A DNA stretch of 64,000 bases, from the NCBI GenBank assembly GCA_018398585.1, contig JAGTTD010000010.1, positions 3,241,501-3,305,500 of the forward strand, written 5' to 3'. The translations under genes and the position numbers were made by a program. The number at the start of each line of letters is the position of its first letter. The stretch's first letter is position 1. The notes beneath the pieces were generated by a model. It was not told the DNA's origin and did no database searches. It saw only the letters and a program-made list of their open reading frames with translations. This document shows, one piece after another, positions 33,811-44,800 of the stretch. Source of the stretch: Simmondsia chinensis (Eukaryota; Streptophyta; Magnoliopsida; Caryophyllales; Simmondsiaceae).

Positions 33811-34507
33811 GAGTTCATTTTGATAAAGATTTTGCAAATTTGGGTTTGAAGAGAATTGACCCGAGCTTAAGTGTTCAAAGAGCTGAGTGCAAACTCAATC
33901 TCTCCAAATTCAGTAAGTTTTAAGCAAAGTAAAATTTTAACATGCCAGATCTTGAGTCATAATTGGCTTCGACTTGTTTGTATCTAAGATCATGGTTGGC
34001 ATCATTTTCTATTCATATTTTTTTAATTTTTCAACAAGCAGCCAAATTTAAAGACAATATTTCTTAATTTGAGTAAAGAGATAGAAGAGAAAACAAAAGA
34101 CAAAAAATAATTTTTAATATCGAATCTTTTAATTTTAAATTGAGTTGTTATTAGTGCAAAAATGATTAGTGACAGGCCAAATGTGACTTAGCTATAATTT
34201 GTTTGACAATAACAATTTTACTTTAAAAATAACACATTAATACGCTAGGGATCAATGTATGAATATTTTAATACAACAAACTTTGTGAAATAATATTTTA
34301 TTCTAAGAGTTCTATATATTTAATAAAATATTTTAAACGATGATGTATAAGGATATAAAATAGGCCTTTTATCCAACTCTTCTTCATTAGTAGCATTCAA
34401 ACATTGCAGTTTGTTTGTAGGATTAATGGAATAGCGAGGTAATGTTGAGCTTACCAATAAATAATGGTAAGTTGAACAACCTTTCACATTTTATCAAATA
34501 TATAAAA
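33811..34507. other. Intergenic, no recognisable feature
   Basis: AT-rich DNA without significant open frames or repeat ends that I recognise. Confidence 0.4.
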
Positions 34508-34893
34508 GGGTTATTTACACTAAAGGTCTCTATGTTTTGTTTATCGTGACAATTTAGTCTTTATACTTTTAATTGTGTCAATTTAGTCCCCATACATTTC
34601 AAAACGTGTCAATTTAGTCCTTAAAAAAAATTTATGTTAAGTTTTTAATAAAATTTATAATGGTTTGGTCACGAATTGAACTAAATTGAGTAAATAGATG
34701 AATTTATAATAAATTGTTTGCATTTAATATAATTTTACCTTTCAAAATTACAACATTAACTTAACTTAAATTTGACCAAAGTACTAAATTGATACATTTT
34801 AAATTGTTCAAAGACTAAATTAATACAACTAAAAGTACAAGGACCAAATTGATATAATAGGCAAAATACATGGACCTTTGATGTGAATAGTCC
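34508..34893. repeat. Palindromic MITE, family P, copy 5
   Basis: Complete copy: 'gggttatttacactaaagg' to 'ggacctttgatgtgaatag'. It is separated by about 30 bp from copy 6 in the same orientation. Confidence 0.75.
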
Positions 34894-34924
34894 TAATATA
34901 TAATTTTTTTTACTAAAAATTATT

Positions 34925-35451
34925 GGGTTATTTACTCTAAAGGTCTTTGTACTTTTATTATTATTTCCATTTGGTCCTTTTACTTTCAATTATGTCAATT
35001 TAGTCCCTATATGATTCATAATGTGTTAATTTAATCCTTCGATCAATTTTAAATTAAGTAATTGATATAATTTTTAGTGGCACAATTATGTAAGATGCAA
35101 CTAATTCACTAAAGATCCACCATTGGCTTAATTTAACCTAACATATGACCAAACTATTAAAAATTTTATTAAAAACTTTACATAAATTTTACTTTAGGAA
35201 CCAAATTGACACAATATCAATTATAAAAGAAATAAATTAACACAATTAAAAATTCAATAATATACCTAGTGCTTCAAGGGGACCCGGCAAAAACAGGGTT
35301 TGAGAAAGGTGGGATGTATGCAGCCTTAACCACCCTGAATGGAGGCTGTTTCCGAGGATCCTCAACCTGAGAGCATGAGAAAATTAACACAATTAAAAAT
35401 ATAATGACTAAATTGAGATAATACACAAAGTATAAAGATTTTTAGCGTAAA
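34925..35451. repeat. Palindromic MITE, family P, copy 6 (interrupted by a SINE)
   Basis: Starts 'gggttatttactctaaagg' and ends 'atttttagcgtaaataaat'. Interrupted by the insert at 35254-35380. Confidence 0.7.
35254..35380 (-). mobile_element. Headless RTE-tail SINE copy inside a MITE
   Basis: Perfect 20-bp duplication AAATTAACACAATTAAAAAT at 35234-35253 and 35381-35400. The 127-bp insert is the common tail in reverse ('gtgcttcaaggggacccgg', 'ggatgtatgcagccttaac', 'ggctgtttccgaggatc'). Confidence 0.85.
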
Positions 35452-35699
35452 TAAATAAAAATGATTAGTACATAAAATTTATAGTAATATGCAATATAAA
35501 TTAGAATTAAAACTTGAAAGGGACAGAATTAAATTGTAAATCAGTACACTGCATATTAATTATTAATTAAGACAATTAATGAAGAGACAGACAAAGCAAG
35601 GCACTCATACCATGGGACCATTAATTAATATAATTCTCTCTCATTAAATTAAATTTAAGAAAATTTTAAATCCTAAAAAAAACAAAAATGTGTGAATAA

Positions 35700-35851
35700 A
35701 TCCAAACCAAGTGTCCTTCTCTGACTTGAGTACAGCGCTGCTCCTACTTTTCTCTCTCTCTCTCAGTCTCATTCCTTTACCCACTTCCCAATCTTCCCCT
35801 CTGTTGAGATTTTCGTGGAGAGAGAGAGAGAGGGACAGAAGAAGAAGAAGA
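35700..35851 (+). promoter_or_regulatory. Probable 5' leader of NPC1
   Basis: TCTC-rich then GA-rich sequence directly before the ATG at 35852, ending with GAAGAAGAAGA before the start codon. An upstream ATG at about 35711 is open in the same frame, but it would add a low-complexity stretch in front of a good signal peptide, so I take it as untranslated. Confidence 0.4.
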
Positions 35852-38800
35852 ATGGATTCTTGTTTGACAATCCTTGTTGCCCTTCTTGTATTTCAGGCAA
35901 GCCCCTTTTTCTTTTTTCTTTTTGGCGAAAAATGGTTGGGAAGTGTGAAAATCCATTGGGCTTCATGTGTGTAAGTCCAAGGCATTTGGTTCGGTTGCCG
36001 TATGAATTGAATTACTACGGAAAGTTAGTGTTTTTTGGGAAGTTAGTGTTCTCGGGAATTTAATTTCTGTTTCAAGTTTTTTGGAAGTAGGTACAAAGAA
36101 TTTGTTTGTTGTTTAGATGGGGAATAGAACCTAGTTATACAAGCAAAGGGATTGGAATTTATCTGGGGGGTTAGATAAGTTATTTTACCGTGTTTGAAGG
36201 AATTGGAAATTGTTAAGTGATTCTACTTCTTGCATTTTGTCAGTTTCTGCCGACCAAACAAGAGTCAAGATTTGTACTTTCATGAGTTTTTATTTCTCGC
36301 GTTTACTTCTTGCGTAACAAATGAGGCCCAAGTGTGTTTGGATCCTAAAATTAATTTGAGATGTAGTAGTAAGCTAGACTTATATGTTGTTCTCTTTTCT
36401 ATCACGAGTTTGATTTAGAATTTCTTACTATTGCTTGTCAAGAAACTGACTATCCCAAAAGTTTGTAGAAAATATTTTTATACGTTAACATACTCCCTCA
36501 AGCAGGGCCGGTTCTGACATTTTTGGAGTCCCTGTGAACATTTTAATCATATATGCTCATATAACAACTTATGGAAATTTTAACCGTAAAACTTATTAAT
36601 ATTAAAAATAGAGACTTTAAAAACACAATCTCTAAATTTAGGTTGCTTGGGGTTAATGGTACGGCCCTGCACTCACGTAAACATTCACTGGAGTTGAAGC
36701 ATGTATATTGCATAGTCTACTTCATACTTCGTGCTTAAATTATGCTAATGTTGAAAATGAGAGCTATCGGGATTTGAACACAACCACCACCTAATGCTTG
36801 AGAGGCTCCTGCTGGGGCAGGGTCTAGGGGATGAAATGTACGTGGCTGTACCCTTACAGGGTGCTACCCTAAAGTAAAGCTGTGTCCGAAGAGCCCCCCA
36901 GCCCAAGAAAGCAATGATTGGGATTTGAACCTATGAACTTTTAATCAACAAGGTTTTGGTACCATGTTAAGAAACCAACTATCCTAAAAGTTTAAGCTAA
37001 TAGAGGAAGGCCAAATGGTTTAAACTTTAACTACTCACATGTAGAGTCCTTACCAGAAAGTGACTCGAGGCAGTTTAATACTGGGTATTGCAGTAAAATT
37101 ATGGGTCACATGGTGATTTAAGGACTTCTTATGCGAGTCTAGTAAGAAATCCTAGATCGCAATTGTGAGAGAGAATATCAAAATATAAGTTTAGTAGGCT
37201 TTGATATGGAATCCCTCCTGGACTTATACGTGGAACTCATATGTGCCAACGCCATAGGTTAGGCGTAAGACCTGGTGAAATTTCATAGGAAGTATCTCAA
37301 ATGAGATAGTTGTTGAATACTGGGTTTTCCAGTAAAATTATGGGTCATGTGGTGATTTTATTGTGTGTTTAATGCGGTGTTTGTATATTTGCAGGGATTA
37401 TTTGCCGGTTTCTTGCTCGGGGAAGTGAAGGGTGATTCTGGGTGTGCTTCAGTTTCTGATTGCTCGCATGGGTAAGTTCAAAATTTTAGTGGTGATTTGC
37501 ATTATAGAATTGTTTTGACCCCAATAATTGTGGTTTGCTGGTGGGTTTTTGCATCTAATTCAACTCTGGTGGCCTCTAGACCCATAGATTTTACTTCTTG
37601 TTAATGGATGAAGATATTGTTAAGACTCCACATGTGAGTTAAATGTGAATCCCATATAAGAGTTGTGAGAAAGAAGAGACCAACATATAAACCTTGTTAG
37701 TGGGTTACTCCACCAAATGCCAATTGGTTTTAAGATGGAACCTTATTTGGGCTTATATGTGGATCTCATGTGTGCCAATTCCATGGGTCGGGCCTAGCCC
37801 CGGTGATATTTAACAAATATATTATATACTGCAATCCATGCTTGGGTCTTCTAAAGATAATGACAAATACCTGTAAATTGGGAATATTGGAGGTTGACTT
37901 TGGACTTTGTCTGTTGTTGATGGAGAGGGATGGCTGGATGTGGAACCCTAAATGTATTTGTCTGTTGTTAATGGAAAGGGATGGCTGGATGTGGAACCCT
38001 ACATGTAGGGATGTAAATGAATCAAACGTTTGTTGAACTACTCATGTACAAAACCAACTAGTGTCCTCTCATCTTTGTTTTGGGGTTCTTCGAGCATGCT
38101 TGACGAGCTTAAGGAGCAAAGTTAGACAACGGAGGCTTCACTTGTTAACGTTCATGAACATTCAATAAGTGCTCATTAATGGACCAATGTTAGCTTGATG
38201 ATGGACTAGTGATAATTTATTGATAACTTGGTAGTAGCTTGAATAGCTCGCTTGGTAGCAAGATCGTTTTGTTAGTAAGCTGGGTGAGATAATGAGCTCA
38301 ATTGGATAGCTTGCTTACCTCAATAATGAGCTCAACTTGGCTTGATTAAATTAAGGAGTCAAGTAGAGCCGAGTATACTACTAACTTGTCGAACCAAGTT
38401 CGAACAGAGGTTACGGAGCTCATGAAGTGTACGGCTCAAACTTAAGCTTATTAAGGTTTATTGAGCTTGAGTTTAAAGAAGAGGGTGCTTAGCTTGGCTG
38501 GTCTCTTTTACAATACTGCCTACACCAGTGTGAATTTGAAGGAACTATGAGAGAACAAGAATTTTCCATGGGACTATGTGAAGCCTTTGTCTGAGGGTAA
38601 ACTGCCAAGCAAAATACTCTTGTTTGACAAAATCAGAAGTCAACTAATTATCTGTCTAATCTTCTGTTCTGTAATATGGTATTTATACCATTGATGCTGC
38701 AATTTTTTTTTTTTTTTTTTTTTGGGGGGGGGGGGTGGAGGATGGAGAAGACTGGGTGAAGTTATCAATGGATGTAGCAGATTTTTTTGTCAGCGAAGTT

Positions 38801-41800
38801 TATTCTGTTTTGCGAATTAGACTGCCTGCTGCCTTTTCCCCGCTTACATAACAGATACCAAATATTTAACAGTGTGATGTATTCATTAGTTTCAGTAATT
38901 AGAACATTAAATAGTTCCTTCTTATCTTTGGAAGTTGTTTTGACTACCCTTTCAAGTCGTATTGCCCATATATTTCTTTTCTTTTCTTTTTTTTTTTGTG
39001 GTTAAATTAGTGCAAAATATCATAGATTAGAAAATAATTACAAGTCTATGAGAGGCAAGTCCCAAGCATAGCCGAAGCCTACAGTGTGGATCAAAAGGAA
39101 AACAGATGCCAAAAAAAAAAAAAAAGGAGCAAGTCCAAGGCCAATCAGCCATACAAAGACATTTCTGCAGCAGTGATGAATGACCTATTTATGTACCCAA
39201 CTTATATAAGTTATCTTTCTCTATGGCCCAGGCAAAGACATGCTGCAGAATATTGTGCTATGTATGATATCTGTGGGAAGCGCAGTGATGGGAAGGTTTT
39301 GAATTGTCCTAATAGTTCTCCTTCAGTTAAGGTATGCACTTGTTTGCTTCTCAATTTCTGTTTCACTATTATTCCTGCCTCTTGCAGCCAAGAAAAAAAA
39401 AACCGATATTATGGAGTTTTATTGTGAATTTTGTGTGCTTTTGCAGCCTGATGAGCTCTTTTCAGCAAAAATTCAGAGCTTATGTCCTACCATAACCGGC
39501 AATGTATGCTGTACGGAGACACAATTTGACACCTTGCGAACTCAAGTGCAACAAGTAAGATGAACTAAGTTGATTGCCAGCCTACCTTTTATGTATACAT
39601 GCATGCATCTATCATAGGTTTTGATTCTCCTATTCCGTATACATTTTTGCTCGTGATTAAGGCCAGTTTTCCGTTCCAGAAATTCAAATTGTTCATACAA
39701 TAATGAAATTATAGGGGTTTTTTCCTTTAAGTTACCAAGAACATTGACTCTTGTATTTACCTGCTGTTCTGGGTTAATGCAAGAGTAAGCCCCTTCTTTA
39801 TGCCAGGAAGTGAACCAAACCATGATGAATTTTGGAAAATATTTTCCAAGAACTCATGTAAGGATTTTGTTTAATGCTTCTCCCTCCCCTCATCGTAATT
39901 TAAAAAAAAAAAAAAAAAAAAAAGCCTTAGAATAACAACTTAATATGCACAGAATATCATTATAAATCAACAAAGCTTCCTTTAGACAAGTGTTGTACAA
40001 CTATTGTCCTATTCTATACAAATAATTGAGGCCTTTCTTTAGATAACTTCCTAAGTTAAAAAGGGAAACGGGAAAAGGAATGAGGTAAGGTAAGACATAA
40101 AAAACAAACATATCAGAGTGGTGGTGGGATCTAAGCAGAAATAGTAATCAAAGGGAAAAAAAGTAAATACGTGCAGTTATAGAAGGAGCTACTGATGTGG
40201 TGAAGGTAGAAATATGGCATATGGAAGACAAATGAATGCTGTTTTTGTGTTGGTGCTTCTGTTTTTTTACGTAGCTTAGTTAATGTCTTGTAATTCATGG
40301 ACCTTTTATATGGTAACTTTGGTTTGATATTGTGCTGTTTAAATTTGTTATAATGTGAATTGTGTATCTCTTCAAATATTCAAATAATTACAGAGACAGA
40401 AACCATAATAAAGATAAGAATTTGGATGACAAGGAAAAGAGTGAATAATACCCATTAAAAACATTGTTGAAAGACAATTACATAGTGGTGGCATTGTGGG
40501 AGTGACGTTTCCTGAATCCCCTTTTTTTCTTTTTGGTGGGAGTTATATTTTATATTTATGTATACTTCATTTATTTTACTTTTGGGATCGGCTAATTTGA
40601 TCCTTGAAGTATTATCTACTTTGCGCATGAAATAGTCTTGCTTGTAATTAACTTTTATGGATGTTTGACCTGCGCATAAATATGGATTCGAAGTATTTTT
40701 GTTGTATCGTTTTCCTAGATATATTCAACATATTCTTTGACACTATTCCTGGTAATTTAGGTGATTTAGGGGTTTCATAGTTTTGATGCCATAAGGTATC
40801 CAGCAGGGATAGAAACAGATGATCCTGCTATTCATGGTTAAAAGGAGATTATTATTCTTTACGATTCTATTTTATTATGTTTACCAGTGATAAGTTTCAT
40901 GGCACATTTGGCTTTGTGCAGAAGTACCTGGAAAATTATAAAGTTTTTGTAGTGGAGCTTTATATAATATACTTAAGTTTTTTTTTTTGTTGCTTCGACC
41001 TTCTATTTCTGACATTAAATATGTTAGCATTGGATTTTATTTGCTTTGATGCTTAGTGACTGGTGTCATATTGTATCAGCTCAATCGTATTCAATAGATT
41101 CTTTTATGGTTCTGATGTTCTCTGGTGTCTAAAAAGCATTAGAATTGTTTTCTACTATGCAAAGACAGTTGAATTTTCTCCTTTTGCTTGGCATTTTGCA
41201 GTAGCTCTGTAAACAAATTGATATTTATATCACTGCAGGCAATACCTTTATTAGTGGGTTGCCCAGCTTGCTTGAGGAACTTCCTGAATCTTTTTTGTGA
41301 GCTCTCTTGCTCTCCAAATCAGAGTCTGTTCATAAATGTTACTTCCATAGCCAAGGTTAGTTTCCTGGTAAATATGGTGCTTATTTATTTATTTATATAT
41401 TTTTGTGTGCTGATTTATTATTATTATTTGGAAGTCTATAATCGATGCTTAGATACTTGTGCCCCTTTTATTTTTCATGGATTGTTTATTTGATTATGTT
41501 TTTTGCAATTTTTTATGTACAGAATTCCGAAATTAATGTATTTTTTTAAAGTTTTGGTATTTCTGAACAATTTAAAACAAGAGCCACAATGAGTTTACTA
41601 ATGCATTCCTATATCATTCTATCTTGTATGTTTGCTCCTTTTGTATAGAAAAATAGAGCTATTTAATTAGGAGATGGGAAAGAGTATACCACATTGAACA
41701 TCAGGTATCCCCTTAGCTACACTGGAATACTAGGGTAAAAAAAGAAAAAAGAAAAAAAAAAGAAACGAATCAAAGACCAGCCATACCTCTGCAATCATGT

Positions 41801-44800
41801 TTTAGCGATTCTTCCTTCTTTGGAGTTGTGCTGTTTATTCTTTTTGTTATTTTTCCTGAACTAATAGCGGACCTCATGAGCTTCCAAGGTCGTTTTCTGT
41901 GCACCACGTGCACTAGTCCGTGGCCCTCTGCCTATGCATCAAATGAGCGTAAAGTTGATTCCCATTTTATGTCTCCAGTTCTCTTCCTCTATTTTAAATT
42001 TTCCTTTTGTATGAAAACAGGGAGATTGTATTTGGTTTTGTATGTCAGAAAACAGGAAAACATGGAAAACACCCCAAACATGATAAAGTAAAACCTGAAA
42101 ACATTCTTTAGGCTATTTACCTTTTTCTTTTTCCAACTTTTAGTTGTAAATTGGAAATCAAAGAAACTATTCTCCATGGTTTTCAAATGAGAAAATTGTC
42201 AAGTTGAATGGAATTCTATTTTCTTTCCTCTCTGAGAGTATTTCTCAGAAACAGTTGAAGTTCCTTTTAGTAAACATGGTAAAGCTCCTAAACTTGGCCC
42301 ATTTATGTTCTATGATGCAAATACTTTGCCTTTAAATAGTCTTTTTTTTCCGACATCTTCACACATTTGGACTTCATGAAGTTCATCCTCCCAGGTTGAC
42401 GGCAACTTAACTGTGGATGGCATTGATTTTTATGTATCTGATGCATTTGGAGAAGGGTTATACGACTCATGCAAGGATGTAAAGTTTGGGACTATGAATA
42501 CCAGAGCCATAGACTTTGTTGGGGCCGGTGCCAAGAATTACGAAGGTTAGAGTGTTGCCTATTTTTCACTAGTCCTTTTATTAATTTATCTCTGCTAGTT
42601 TTTGTTTGACCCCCCTCCCTCCGTGTAATGCAATAATCTCATGTCAGATAGATGTGTGAAGCTTGACCAATTTATCAGTGACTTGTCCTCTACAGTAAAG
42701 TAACAAGGTCTTCCCCATTTTGGCTTAAGTGGTCCAATATGGAACCAGTAGAGAACTTCCTACTTTCCTGAGTTGTGTTGCAGTGGCGTTGGGTTGGGTT
42801 GTTAAACTCTCTCCGAGTCTACTAATTATTTGATTCCCTTCTTTTACTGCTTTAAAAGTGGAGAAAATACTTGAATAGATATGTAAAGCTTTTTAGGGTG
42901 GGGGGTCTTCGGAAACAGCCTGCCTTTAGGGTAGTACCCTATAGGGGTAAGGCTGTGTATATCTCACCTGCCCTACATCCTGCCTTGGTGAGAGCCCTTT
43001 GAGGCACTGGGTTTGTTGTTGTTGTTGTTGTACTACTTGATAGGTTCATTTACCAGGCACTAATGCAACCGGATCCCATTAGAACTCCGAAGTTAAGCGT
43101 GCTTGGGCGAGAGTAGTACCAGAATGGGTGACCTCCTAGGAAGTCCTCGTTTTGCCAACCCTATAAGGTTTGGGGTTCTCGGAAACAGCCTCTCGGCATG
43201 GTTACAACCTGAAGGGGTAAGGCTGCGTACATCCACCCCTTCTAGACCCCACTTATGTGGAGGCATTGGCTCTATTGTTGTTGTTGTTGATGTACTTGAA
43301 TAGATATGTAAACTTCCCTGCTTTGCGTGCGATAGAGATGAGTTCACTGTATATTGAAAACATCGTACGTTTTTTTCATCGCAAACTGATTGTGTATGGA
43401 ATTTTTAGCAAAGCCTACAATGCTAGGCCTTATACATTTATCTCACAGATTGAGCCTCCCAGAGGCTGATTTTCATTTTGTCCAAAATTTACAGATTTGC
43501 CATCTTCCTCCCTCTATTTGTTTTCACGCATGTGGTATTAATGCTAACTTTCTTGCCAGAGTGGTTTGCATTTATTGGTCAACAGGCTGCACCAGGCATG
43601 CCTGGCTCACCTTATACCATCAATTTCCAGACCAGTGCTGTAGAATCATCAGGAATGGAGCTTATGAATGTATCCGTCTACTCTTGTAATGATACTTTGC
43701 TGGGGTGCTCCTGTGGCGATTGCCCTGCATCGCCGGTTTGCTCTAGTTCACAACCTCCTCCTGAGAAAAAAGATTCATGCTCAATTAGAGTTGGATCGTT
43801 GAAGGTTTGTGTTAGCTATAATTGAATTAACTTTTAGTTTTGCTCTGTCTATCTTGTTGATTCTTAATTAGACTTTTATATTGTCAAGCATTAAGAAAAA
43901 TGCAAATGTAATGAAAGTCTATTGGTGCTCTTTGTAAAGTTTTCAGATGTTGCCTGCAGGTTAAATGCATCGAATTTTCAATGGCGATCCTTTATATTAT
44001 AGGAGTTTCTGCATTCCTCGCATGGGCATTTTTCCGTCGCACTCCAGAAAGGAGCGGACCTGCATCTAGTAGGAAACCTTTGTTGACTGATGCTGACTTG
44101 GGTGACGAGCATATGGGTGGTGATCTTGGAGTGAAGGTTGGTACCAATTTTATGTGTTATATTGACTTTTTAATGATTATTTCCTCCTCTCTTTTTTCTT
44201 TTAAAGCCTTAACAAGTAATTGCTGTCTGTCTTTATTGCTTTTTAGTTACAATGTTATTGCTATAACTGGCAAAAATTCAAGGTTAGAACTTTTAAGACC
44301 TTTTTTCATTTCTTCCCTCCATCTTGTGTTCAGCATACAACAACAACAACAACAACATCTTGTGTTCAGCATAATATTTGATAATATTTGGGAACAAATA
44401 AATTATGGCTTAATGTTCTAAGGGAATTTTCGGTGAAGTCCCGATTCTTACCTTCTCTTTTACGATGTAAAATATCTGTTATGATCTTTATGAACTTACC
44501 TAAACTAGTAGCTGCTTATCCAAAATAATTAAGGAGTAGAGTACCTGATTTGGAATTGAAGAATTGTTATAGAACAATTCTTTCTGGCAGTGCCTGTTAA
44601 ATAGCTTTCTTCTTTACTAGTGTGACCTGTTGTCTGCGCTAGAAAAAATTATTTGTTGCATGATATTTGTCTTTATTTTAAAGAGCGGCTCTTAATAGAG
44701 TTTCTAATATTTGGTTGTCATAAATAATCAGGTTCCTGGTGGTGCTCAAGTCCACGTTTCCACTGTTCAAGGACTTATGGCTAATTTCTATAGGTTGGCA

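Larger units (their letters stand above)
36436..37032 (-). mobile_element. TRIM retrotransposon, minus, with two nested insertions (NPC1 intron 1)
   Basis: Left LTR 36436-36490 ('tgtcaagaaactgactatcc' to 'atacgttaaca', internally deleted). Right LTR about 36965-37032 ('tgttaagaaaccaactatcc' to 'aaactttaac'). Beside the right LTR is 'ttttggtacca' (primer-binding-site side) and the tRNA-like 'gggatttgaacc' block, split by the SINE at 36780. A hAT-like MITE sits at 36503. Confidence 0.65.
35852..44136 (+). other. NPC1: NPC1 exons 1-8: signal peptide, sterol-binding N-terminal domain, TM1
   Basis: Exons: 35852-35896, 37395-37471, 39232-39331, 39447-39554, 41239-41355, 42395-42545, 43560-43804, 43960-44136. 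Residues 1-27 ([15 protein letters not shown] then [13 protein letters not shown]) form a signal peptide. The Cys-rich domain follows ([48 protein letters not shown]). TM1 is [20 protein letters not shown] at about residues 285-305. Confidence 0.92.

Noticed and set aside
35711..35974. Upstream ATG 35711 as the NPC1 start
   Set aside because: It would add a Ser/Leu then Arg-rich stretch translated from a TCTC/GAGA leader. The ATG at 35852 gives a normal signal peptide.
43045..43160. Functional 5S rRNA gene
   Set aside because: The 5S match is single, not in tandem array, lacks the proper 5S 3' end and is fused to a retroposon tail within target duplications.
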